DNA from: Anaerolineales bacterium UBA6668
Lineage (GTDB): Bacteria > Chloroflexota > Anaerolineae > Anaerolineales > UBA6668
NCBI GenBank assembly: GCA_002455215.1
Contig: DKKK01000210.1
Location: forward strand, 1-10,121
DNA: 10,121 nucleotides
Reading direction: 5' to 3'
Positions 1 through 5,626 of this stretch are shown here, one piece after another. The translations under genes were made by a program, and so were the position numbers. The notes beneath the pieces are model-generated. The model was not told the origin of the DNA and did no database searches. It saw only the letters and a program-made list of their open reading frames with translations. The stretch's first letter is position 1, and the number at the start of each line of letters is the position of its first letter.

Positions 1-126
1 ACCTGAAATCTTTCCGAAACTTTGAGCCGCACCCACTGGATAGCGAGAACTTGCACAGGTTTTCCAACCACGAGTCTATTCACAAGATGCGATAGTTTGG
101 TAAAATGCTTTTTAGAGCACAACCCG
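1..126. other. Left-edge region without an identifiable gene
   Basis: No protein is recognised here. One plus-strand frame is open from the window edge to a TAG at 93-95 (about 30 codons), and one minus-strand frame is open from the edge up to about position 119, with GTG codons that could serve as starts. Either could be the end of a neighbouring gene, but both are too short to judge. The stretch contains a short palindrome, GGTT-TTCC-AACC (58-69), and a likely promoter (79-106) for the gene that starts at 127. Confidence 0.4.
79..106 (+). promoter_or_regulatory. Putative sigma-70-type promoter of the hydrolase operon
   Basis: A -35 TTCACA (79-84) and a -10 TAAAAT (101-106) are separated by 16 bp. 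Each hexamer differs from consensus at one position. Transcription would start near 113, leaving a leader of about 14 nt before the ATG at 127. It is the only good promoter match upstream of the three-gene hydrolase cluster. It was judged by eye only. Confidence 0.5.
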
Positions 127-438
127 ATGGATTTAGCCGAATTAACCAAAGTCATGCACCAATTTGTTACCAGTAAGGGCTGGTATGCGGCGGATAGTAA
201 GCGCCCCCAACTTCCGCGCAATCTGGCAATATCGCTGGTGTTGGAAGCAAACGAAGTGCTAGAACACTTTCAATGGCGCGAACAAACCGCCAACCCTGAA
301 GAATTGGCAAATGAACTGGCGGACGTGGCGCTCTATTTGCTTCAGTTGGCATCTATTCATCAGATTGATTTGGAGCAAGCGATACTCTCCAAGCTCAAGC
401 AAAATTACGCCCGACAGTGGGATTTGACCAGTGAGTGA
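127..438 (+). CDS. MazG-like nucleotide pyrophosphohydrolase
   Basis: This 103-residue all-alpha protein resembles the single-domain MazG/dCTPase (RS21-C6-like) family, which hydrolyses (d)NTPs to (d)NMP and pyrophosphate and so removes unwanted nucleotides in the cytoplasm. The metal-binding pattern is visible: E40-x-x-E43 in LEANEVLEHFQW, followed by E63-x-x-D66 in ELADVALYLL. A basic helix (KLKQNYARQ, about 89-97) matches the usual K-x-x-N segment. The frame stays open upstream to about position 22, but I chose the ATG at 127: the upstream extension is Cys/Thr-rich and unlike the family, it would cross the promoter, and 103 residues is the normal family length. The ribosome binding site is weak. 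The next gene begins 12 nt downstream, so the two are probably co-transcribed. The exact substrate cannot be read from the sequence. Confidence 0.88.
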   Translation: MDLAELTKVMHQFVTSKGWYAADSKRPQLPRNLAISLVLEANEVLEHFQWREQTANPEELANELADVALYLLQLASIHQIDLEQAILSKLKQNYARQWDLTSE

Positions 439-450
439 TGCAGGTACAAA

Positions 451-1023
451 ATGCCAACCCTTCCTTTGCAAGCTGAAATTCCCAGCGTAAAAGCACATTG
501 GCAAGTGCATGGACGTGCCCGTTTATACAGCAGTGAATGGGTAAACCTGGAGCAATGGGATGTCGAACTGCCGGATGGCTCCCGAATTCCCGACCATCAT
601 GTCGTCACCTATCCGCGTCAAGCGGTCGGAGTGGTCGCTTTTTCGCAGGATGGGCAAGTTTTGCTAATCAAACACTATCGCTTCCAAACCAACGTCACCA
701 ACTGGGAAATTCCCGCCGGTGGCTTAGATGGCATGGAAACAGCACTTTCTGCCGCTCAGCGTGAACTGGCAGAAGAAACTGGCTATTCCGCACAAGAACT
801 TTCCTATCTCGGTTATTATCACCCATCACAAGGGAGCAGTAATCAGATTTTTCATGTAGTCGTAGCAAAAGGGCTACAGCAAACCGGCTTGCCACACGAT
901 GAAAACGAAACCATGGATTGTCGCTGGTTTCCCATTTCACAAGTCAAACAAGCGATATTGGCACAGCAAATGGTGGACGGCTTTTCGCTCACCGCGCTCC
1001 TGTGGGCATTTTTAGATTCCTGA
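451..1023 (+). CDS. NUDIX hydrolase, ADP-ribose pyrophosphatase type
   Basis: This 190-residue protein probably cleaves ADP-ribose or a related nucleoside diphosphate derivative into AMP plus a phosphorylated sugar. A complete Nudix box (G-x5-E-x7-R-E-L-x-E-E-x-G-Y) spans residues 90-112, with catalytic Glu residues in RELAEETGY. It is preceded by the strand VGVVAFSQDGQVLLIKHYR (about 59-77) and the NWEIPAGG segment typical of ADPRases. A proline (P125, in YYHPSQG) lies 13 residues after the box, near the position that marks ADP-ribose specificity in the family. The N-terminal strands (about 20-50) match the ADPRase dimerisation domain. The start is the ATG at 451, 12 nt after the upstream stop, with only a weak AGGT upstream. 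The last base of its stop codon is the first base of the next gene's ATG. ADP-ribose as substrate is an inference; other NDP-sugars are possible. Confidence 0.9.
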   Translation: MPTLPLQAEIPSVKAHWQVHGRARLYSSEWVNLEQWDVELPDGSRIPDHHVVTYPRQAVGVVAFSQDGQVLLIKHYRFQTNVTNWEIPAGGLDGMETALSAAQRELAEETGYSAQELSYLGYYHPSQGSSNQIFHVVVAKGLQQTGLPHDENETMDCRWFPISQVKQAILAQQMVDGFSLTALLWAFLDS

Positions 1024-1691
1024 TGAACAGAGAAAAAACGCGCATTCTAGCTATTAGTGACGAAGTGGTCCCGTTTATTTACAGTGGACGAATTCGTGAC
1101 CGTTTTGCCGATGTAGATATGGTCATCGGTTGTGGCGATTTGCCGTTTTACTACTTAGAATTTGTGGTCACCATGCTGGACGTGCCATTGTATTATGTGC
1201 ATGGCAACCATGACCACGAAAGACAGTATATGTCAGATGGGCGGGTGGCAACCCGTGCCGAAGGTTGTATTTCAATTGACGGAGAATTAAACTCGGAAAA
1301 TGGTTTGCTAATGGCTGGCTTGGGCGGAAGCATTCGCTACAAAACAGAAGGTGAACATCAGTATAGCGACTCTGAAATGACGAGCCGTATGCGGCGCATT
1401 TCCCACCGCTTGCTCTTTAACCGCTATCGTTATGGGCGATATTTAGATCTTCTCATTGCCCATAGCCCACCGTTTGGCATTCACGACCTAAAAGACCCGG
1501 CACACATCGGTTTTCGTTCTTTCCTAAAATTTATGGACGACTTCCGCCCCAAATTGCTCTTGCATGGGCATTGCCATGTCTATCGTGGCGATGTGATTAC
1601 GCTCTCCAAATACAAGGAGACACAGGTGGTCAATGTTTACCCCTATCGTTTAATAGATTATCATCCGTTGGAAGGTTTTACCATCCATTAA
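1023..1691 (+). CDS. Calcineurin-like metallophosphoesterase
   Basis: This is a 222-residue protein of the dimetal metallophosphoesterase superfamily. Visible motifs in order are ISDEVVP (11-17, first motif), GCGDLPFYY (36-44, the G-D motif), HGNHDHE (60-66, GNHD), AHSPP (146-150) and HGHCH (181-185). The first motif normally reads D-x-H; here it is D13-E-V15, so the usual histidine ligand is absent. This may define a subfamily rather than a defect, because all other motifs are intact. I chose the ATG at 1023, which shares one base with the preceding TGA and implies translational coupling. The frame extends upstream, but only inside the NUDIX gene. Clustering with two nucleotide hydrolases suggests a phosphodiester or nucleotide-related substrate, which remains unknown. 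Confidence 0.87.
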   Translation: MNREKTRILAISDEVVPFIYSGRIRDRFADVDMVIGCGDLPFYYLEFVVTMLDVPLYYVHGNHDHERQYMSDGRVATRAEGCISIDGELNSENGLLMAGLGGSIRYKTEGEHQYSDSEMTSRMRRISHRLLFNRYRYGRYLDLLIAHSPPFGIHDLKDPAHIGFRSFLKFMDDFRPKLLLHGHCHVYRGDVITLSKYKETQVVNVYPYRLIDYHPLEGFTIH

Positions 1692-1779
1692 CGAGCGCTG
1701 GGTGAGTTTTGGGCTACTCGTTGGCAAAAATTTGTGTAACTTGAACAAAAATTGCCCAAATTTGACCTATTTTTTCTGG

Positions 1780-1808
1780 TTGACTCTCGCAAAAAACCGC
1801 AGTACATT
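1780..1808 (+). promoter_or_regulatory. Putative promoter of the ParB-like operon
   Basis: A -35 TTGACT (1780-1785) and a -10 TACATT (1803-1808) are separated by the optimal 17 bp. The -35 has one mismatch to consensus and the -10 has two. Transcription would begin near 1815, giving a leader of about 45 nt before the ATG at 1860. Confidence 0.5.
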
Positions 1809-1844
1809 CTAGCTAAAAAAAACATAGAGATAAAAAAGTTTAAA

Positions 1845-1851
1845 AGATAGG
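1845..1851 (+). promoter_or_regulatory. Ribosome binding site of the ParB-like gene
   Basis: AGATAGG ends 8 nt before the ATG at 1860. It is a partial Shine-Dalgarno match and supports that start codon. Confidence 0.45.
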
Positions 1852-1859
1852 TAATCATT

Positions 1860-2702
1860 ATGCCAGAAAATGATATTCGTACACAAATGGATTTTAACCG
1901 CGTGCGCTTTCAAGCGTTCTTTGCGGATTTAATGGGCTGGGTGCAGGGACAACCAAAGGATTTACTGTGTTTTGATGAAGTAAAAGAATACTTGCGCTTG
2001 GGAGGACCCGTCTATCGTGGATTAAAAACAGTGCCCGTGTCGCAAATTGTTGGAACCGTCAACCGCTACCGTGATTTTGACCGAAGTTTCTTGCCCACGC
2101 AAAACCACACACGCAACCGTTGGCAACGAGTAGACCATGCCTACTACGCCCAAGTAGATTTGCCCCCTATTTTGCTATACAAAGTCGGCGAAACCTACTT
2201 TGTAGTAGACGGCAATCACCGCGTGTCGGTTGCCAAAGCACAAGGAGTTGAATATATTGATGCTGAAGTGCAAGAATGCGCCGTGCGCGTACCCGTAACA
2301 GCAGGTATTCAGATGGAAGACTTGGAAGTGTTAGGCGAAAAAGTGGATTTTCTACAGCGCACGCGCCTAGACGAGTTGATTCCCCACGAACATTTTGAAA
2401 CTTCGGTATTGGGTGGTTACCGCCGTTTGGTAAAACATATCGCAGTCCACCGCTATTTTATGGGTATTGAATGGAATCGTGAAATTCAGGCGGATGAAGC
2501 AGTTTTGCACTGGTATGAAAATGTCTATTTGCCAATTGTAAAAGTCATTGACGCCCATGAAATCTTGCAATGCTTTCCCAATGCCACACGTACCGACCTG
2601 TATTTATGGGTGGCAGACCATCTCCACTTTTTGCGGGAACGCGGAGAAATTGTCTCCCCCGAAGATGCTGTAATCGGCTTTGTCCAACAAGCCACCACTT
2701 GA
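1860..2702 (+). CDS. ParB/sulfiredoxin-fold orphan protein (DUF4032-like)
   Basis: This 280-residue protein is of unknown function. Residues about 55-140 resemble a ParB N-terminal (Srx-like) domain: a strand with VPVSQIVG (58-65), then LPPILLYKVG (101-110), then VVDGNHRVSVAKAQG (115-129). The G-N-H-R-x-x-x-A segment corresponds to ParB box II, which binds CTP or ATP in other family members. The C-terminal part, with FPNATRTDLYLWVADHLHFLRERGE (about 239-263), resembles proteins I know from Actinobacteria and Chloroflexota under the DUF4032 label; that name is from memory and unchecked. There is no helix-turn-helix that I can identify and no ParA partner, so it is unlikely to be a chromosome-partitioning ParB. 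Its TGA overlaps the TTG start of the kinase-like gene downstream, which points to a shared job. Nucleotide binding is an inference from the fold. Confidence 0.75.
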   Translation: MPENDIRTQMDFNRVRFQAFFADLMGWVQGQPKDLLCFDEVKEYLRLGGPVYRGLKTVPVSQIVGTVNRYRDFDRSFLPTQNHTRNRWQRVDHAYYAQVDLPPILLYKVGETYFVVDGNHRVSVAKAQGVEYIDAEVQECAVRVPVTAGIQMEDLEVLGEKVDFLQRTRLDELIPHEHFETSVLGGYRRLVKHIAVHRYFMGIEWNREIQADEAVLHWYENVYLPIVKVIDAHEILQCFPNATRTDLYLWVADHLHFLRERGEIVSPEDAVIGFVQQATT

Positions 2703-3811
2703 ACCGAACCATTACGCCTACTTCATTTTTGGGTAAAAAAGGCGAACCGCCTTCTCACCCAGCGGAAATCACAACCACTGACTTCCCGTTTAGTCGCGCC
2801 CAAATATCGGCAGGGATTCGCCGCTACGAAAAAAAACACAATGTATGGGTAACCAACTATTGGGAAACCCCGTTAATTTTGCGCCCTTGCAGTGGAAAAA
2901 TCACTGGCTTGGTCATTGAGTACGACATACTAGGGGACATCACATGGGATTTATTGGCATTAAAATTTCCGGGCGGCAATAACCGCGCTGGTTTACCATC
3001 ATCCGGCGTGCGAGAAACCAATGTCTATCTTTGGTTGCGCGATTTGTTGCCGGTACTGACCCCCCGCTTGATCACGGCAAGTAAGAGTGGAAAATGGCTG
3101 TTGATGGAAGCCATTCCCACCGGCTTACAGCCTGCGAGCTACCAAAAGTCAGACTTACAGCTTGTTATTGAACGCGCCGTAGCTTTACACGAGCGCTTTT
3201 GGCAGTTAGAAGAAGACCTAAAAATCTTCAATTGGTTGAGTCGTCCGCTCCTGCAAGAATCCAATATTTACCTGCAAGCGGCACGCAATGCTCACCGCGT
3301 GATAACCCAAAGGCGGTTTAGCAAAGCAATTTTATACCACGCCCAATGGTTTCCTACCCTAGACAAATTAATGGATTTCTTGCCTAAACTCGCCCGCCAG
3401 CTTAGCAAAGCGCCCCTAACCTTAATTCATGGCGATTTTTGGCTGGGAAATCTGGAGCTACTCGCGGACAAGCAGATAGCACTCTACGATTGGCAAGAAG
3501 TGGGCATTGCTTCCGGCTTACTAGATATCGTAAATTTAGCATACAAGACCACTTGGCATTACGGCAAAATGGCAATTTCTCCGGATGAGATGCTCACCAT
3601 CTACCGCGAGAAGATACAAACAGCAACCAATTATTTTTACAAAGATGCAGATTGGCAAATTCACTTGCATCAAGTAATTCTATGGTATTTTATGACCAAC
3701 TGGCTAGACCAACTGGCTTATGCTACGCCGATGTGGTTTACCAATTTTGGGGAAAAATTTGAAGAAGTTTGGCTGAATCAATTACAAGATTCACTCACAG
3801 TGCTAACTTAA
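2699..3811 (+). CDS. APH-like phosphotransferase (aminoglycoside phosphotransferase fold)
   Basis: This protein of about 370 residues has the protein-kinase-like fold of the aminoglycoside/choline phosphotransferase family. With the TTG start at 2699, the catalytic loop is HGDFWLGN (H244 to N251, the H-G-D-x4-N pattern with D246 as base), and the metal-binding Asp is D264 in ALYDWQEVG. A probable ATP-binding Lys (LALKFPGG, K89) and a following RET (E106) suggest the Lys-Glu pair. No ATG occurs in frame until deep in the domain. The frame stays open upstream to about 2570, but that stretch overlaps the preceding gene and is Cys/Arg-rich, so I chose the TTG that forms a TTGA overlap with the upstream stop. 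No clear ribosome binding site precedes it, consistent with translational coupling. The substrate is unknown. Antibiotic resistance should not be assumed, since most family members in such contexts phosphorylate small metabolites. Confidence 0.8.
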   Translation: MNRTITPTSFLGKKGEPPSHPAEITTTDFPFSRAQISAGIRRYEKKHNVWVTNYWETPLILRPCSGKITGLVIEYDILGDITWDLLALKFPGGNNRAGLPSSGVRETNVYLWLRDLLPVLTPRLITASKSGKWLLMEAIPTGLQPASYQKSDLQLVIERAVALHERFWQLEEDLKIFNWLSRPLLQESNIYLQAARNAHRVITQRRFSKAILYHAQWFPTLDKLMDFLPKLARQLSKAPLTLIHGDFWLGNLELLADKQIALYDWQEVGIASGLLDIVNLAYKTTWHYGKMAISPDEMLTIYREKIQTATNYFYKDADWQIHLHQVILWYFMTNWLDQLAYATPMWFTNFGEKFEEVWLNQLQDSLTVLT

Positions 3812-3814
3812 TCC

Positions 3815-3821
3815 AAAGGAG
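3815..3821 (+). promoter_or_regulatory. Strong ribosome binding site of the LLM oxidoreductase
   Basis: AAAGGAG lies 5 nt before the ATG at 3827. It is the best Shine-Dalgarno sequence on the plus strand here and fixes the start. Confidence 0.8.
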
Positions 3822-3826
3822 ACAAT

Positions 3827-4852
3827 ATGCGCCTAAGTTTAATGCTCGGATACTCCGGTCGAACGCTTCAACTCCCGTGGGAAATGATTCATGCCGCGGA
3901 AGAATGCGGTTACGAAGCGCTGTGGACATCAGAAGCGTATGGTTCGGATGCGCTGACACCACTCGCTTGGATTGGCGCACAAACCAGCCGCATTAAGCTA
4001 GGCACAGCTATCCTGCAAATGTCAGCCCGCACCCCAGCCATGACTGCCATGAGCGCGATGTCGTTAGACCAACTCTCTGGTGGGCGTTTTATCTTGGGGC
4101 TAGGTTTGAGCGGACCACAGGTGGTAGAAGGCTGGCACGGGCAATCCTATGGCAAGCCGCTACCACGCACGCGCGAATATGTGGAAATTGTCCGCCAAAT
4201 TTTCCGCCGTGAACAACCGCTCCATTATCAAGGCACATACTATCAAATCCCTTACCAAGGCAGTGATGCTACCGGATTGGGCAAGCCACTCAAAAGCATT
4301 TTACACGGACGAACAGATTTGCCCATATACTTGGCGGCAATTGGACCCAAAAATGTGCAGTTGGCGGCGGAAATAGCAGATGGCTGGCTACCCATCTTCT
4401 TCTCGCCAGAACGCTACCGCAACGTGTTTTCTCCACTGGTCGAGAGCGGACTTCAAAAATCTAGCCGTACCCCTGCCCAACTGGATATTCTGCCGAGCGT
4501 AGCGGTGGTGATGACCGCCGAGCTAGAAGTTGGGTACAATATGCTCAAACCGGGGCTGGCACTGTACATCGGTGGAATGGGTGCAGTCGGCAAAAATTTC
4601 TACTATGACCTAGCTTGCCGCTACGGATACGAAGCCGCCGCACAAGAAATTCAGCAAAAATACTTGGCAGGTGATAAAGGTGGCGCAATGATGGCAGTAC
4701 CAGACGCATTGGTGGATGAAGTGGCATTGGTAGGGACGCCCGCCCGTATCCAAGACCGTTTACAACGCTACCGTGAGATTGGTATCAACCACTTGCTAGT
4801 CAGTGCGTTTGACGTAGAAACCATTCGCGCAATGGCGGATTTGTGCCAATAA
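3827..4852 (+). CDS. LLM-class F420-dependent oxidoreductase
   Basis: This 341-residue protein is a luciferase-like (TIM-barrel) oxidoreductase of the type that uses reduced coenzyme F420. Diagnostic segments are [19 protein letters not shown] (25-43), [18 protein letters not shown] (53-70), [20 protein letters not shown] (81-100), [23 protein letters not shown] (165-187) and [19 protein letters not shown] (302-320) near the C-terminus. Length and motif order are normal for the family. Homologues of this pattern are annotated as F420-dependent oxidoreductases in Actinobacteria and Chloroflexota; FMN use cannot be excluded from sequence alone. It starts 15 nt after the kinase-like gene with a strong ribosome binding site, so it is probably the last gene of the operon and is translated independently. 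It converges on the minus-strand operon with only 25 nt between stops and no visible terminator. Confidence 0.9.
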   Translation: MRLSLMLGYSGRTLQLPWEMIHAAEECGYEALWTSEAYGSDALTPLAWIGAQTSRIKLGTAILQMSARTPAMTAMSAMSLDQLSGGRFILGLGLSGPQVVEGWHGQSYGKPLPRTREYVEIVRQIFRREQPLHYQGTYYQIPYQGSDATGLGKPLKSILHGRTDLPIYLAAIGPKNVQLAAEIADGWLPIFFSPERYRNVFSPLVESGLQKSSRTPAQLDILPSVAVVMTAELEVGYNMLKPGLALYIGGMGAVGKNFYYDLACRYGYEAAAQEIQQKYLAGDKGGAMMAVPDALVDEVALVGTPARIQDRLQRYREIGINHLLVSAFDVETIRAMADLCQ

Positions 4853-4877
4853 TTCCCCGTTGAATTAATACCGAGCG

Positions 4878-5165
4878 CTATTTAACCTGCTTCTCGCAAG
4901 TCCAGCGCCCACTTTCTACATCGTGTACCAGTAGAAAACGCTTTTGTTGGGTGCGTACCCCAAAATAGTGACGTTTTACCGACCACGGCATTGTAGATTT
5001 GCTCTCGCTCCAACATTGTTCCACGGCATCCACAATATAAACAGCCCCGCGCCATTCAAAGCGCTGTGGGTAATAGTGGTAGCGAACTGCCGTGACCTGA
5101 ACTGCTTTACGCTGGGTCGTAGAGCGAAGCGCGAGTGACTTGGGTTGGGAATTTACGAAAGCCAT
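4878..5165 (-). CDS. Small basic protein resembling DUF6504
   Basis: This 95-residue protein has no function I can name. After a polar lead of about 25 residues comes a likely beta-rich domain: AVRYHYYPQRFEWRGAVYIV (26-45), PWSVKRHYFGVRT (60-72), then RFLLVHDVESGRWTCEKQV (76-94). The pattern of a W-x-G-x-x-Y strand, a W-x-V-x-R-x-Y-F strand and a final G-R-W strand reminds me of DUF6504, which also occurs at the C-terminus of some Y-family (ImuB-like) polymerases. That link is from memory and unverified. The start is the ATG at 5165, which overlaps the end of the preceding gene by 13 nt and has no clear ribosome binding site, so translational coupling is likely. Its place in an operon with LexA-type operators makes a DNA-repair role plausible but unproven. 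Confidence 0.65.
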   Translation of the reverse strand: MAFVNSQPKSLALRSTTQRKAVQVTAVRYHYYPQRFEWRGAVYIVDAVEQCWSESKSTMPWSVKRHYFGVRTQQKRFLLVHDVESGRWTCEKQVK

Positions 5166-5584
5166 GATTGTTCAGAATGGGGAAGCGGCTGGGAATCTTC
5201 CAATTGTGCGCCGCCAATAGCAGAAAACTGCCGGTTTGGGGTTTGATTCAGCGGGCGAGACCAACCTTGCATGGGAGAAGCCATCTGCGGGTTCGACCAC
5301 ACTGGCATCGGTTGGGGCGCTACCACCACAATACGCTCTTCAGGGCGAGACTGGGAAGCTTGGGCTTGGGGAGCTTGGCTTTGGACAGGTAGCGTTGGGC
5401 TTGGCGGGTGAACTTTTAGCGCAAACCACACCACCAATAAACTGGTGGGAATACTCGCCACGATACCAGCCATGACCCCAAGCAACACCGCCATACTTTC
5501 GCTAGAGAGCCTTTGCCCAATGACAATGGCTAGCACTGCCGCAAAAATTCCCAAACATACAAATGCCATAATTCGATTGTTCAT
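5153..5584 (-). CDS. Two-helix membrane protein with Pro/Gln-rich tail
   Basis: This 143-residue protein matches no family I recognise. Residues about 5-23 and 32-57 are strongly hydrophobic and separated by a short polar turn (QRLSSESM), forming a helical hairpin in the membrane. The remainder (59-143) is low-complexity: 15 Pro and 13 Gln by my count, no hydrophobic core, probably disordered and cytoplasmic. A good ribosome binding site (AGGAG, 5590-5594) lies 5 nt before the ATG. The gene begins 42 nt after the FtsK-like motor gene and overlaps the next gene. The layout, membrane helices followed by a P/Q-rich linker, resembles the N-terminal half of classical FtsK, whose motor is here a separate protein. 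A role as membrane anchor for that motor is an inference. Confidence 0.75.
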   Translation of the reverse strand: MNNRIMAFVCLGIFAAVLAIVIGQRLSSESMAVLLGVMAGIVASIPTSLLVVWFALKVHPPSPTLPVQSQAPQAQASQSRPEERIVVVAPQPMPVWSNPQMASPMQGWSRPLNQTPNRQFSAIGGAQLEDSQPLPHSEQSWLS

Positions 5585-5589
5585 ACCTG

Positions 5590-5594
5590 CTCCT
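5590..5594 (-). promoter_or_regulatory. Ribosome binding site of the two-helix membrane protein
   Basis: Read on the minus strand, TTAGGAG precedes the ATG (5582-5584) by 5 nt. It supports this start and independent translation within the operon. Confidence 0.7.
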
Positions 5595-5626
5595 AACGAA
5601 TATTCGGCAAATGTGCCAAATATTGA

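Larger units (their letters stand above)
1692..1859 (+). promoter_or_regulatory. A-tract-rich intergenic region with promoter
   Basis: No gene is seen here. The sequence is strikingly AT-rich compared with its neighbours. A- or T-tracts are centred near 1728, 1749, 1760, 1772 and 1793, at intervals close to one or two helical turns, and further A-tracts lie at 1815-1822 and 1832-1837. Such phasing can bend DNA and raise promoter activity; this is an inference. A clear promoter lies at 1780-1808. Confidence 0.5.

Noticed and set aside
22..126. Upstream extension of the MazG-like frame to a TTG
   Set aside because: The added 35 residues do not resemble the family, they cross the predicted promoter, and the ATG at 127 gives a normal-length protein.
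918..1022. Upstream extension of the metallophosphoesterase frame into the NUDIX gene
   Set aside because: It would overlap the end of the NUDIX coding region by over 100 nt; the ATG at 1023 gives the conserved N-terminus and a coupled overlap.
1690..1722. Terminator after the metallophosphoesterase
   Set aside because: AACGAG and CTCGTT can pair, but the inner stem is poor, the loop is long and no T-run follows, so it was not called.
2570..2698. ATG start for the kinase-like gene inside the ParB-like gene
   Set aside because: The extra 43 residues are Cys/Arg/Pro-rich, look like an out-of-frame reading of the conserved ParB-like C-terminus, and have no family resemblance.
1860..2702. Chromosome-partitioning ParB
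   Set aside because: No ParA neighbour, no recognisable helix-turn-helix DNA-binding domain and no parS-like palindromes nearby; only the Srx/ParB-N-like fold is seen.
2699..3811. Aminoglycoside resistance gene
   Set aside because: Only the general APH fold is supported; nothing in sequence or context points to an antibiotic substrate or a mobile element.
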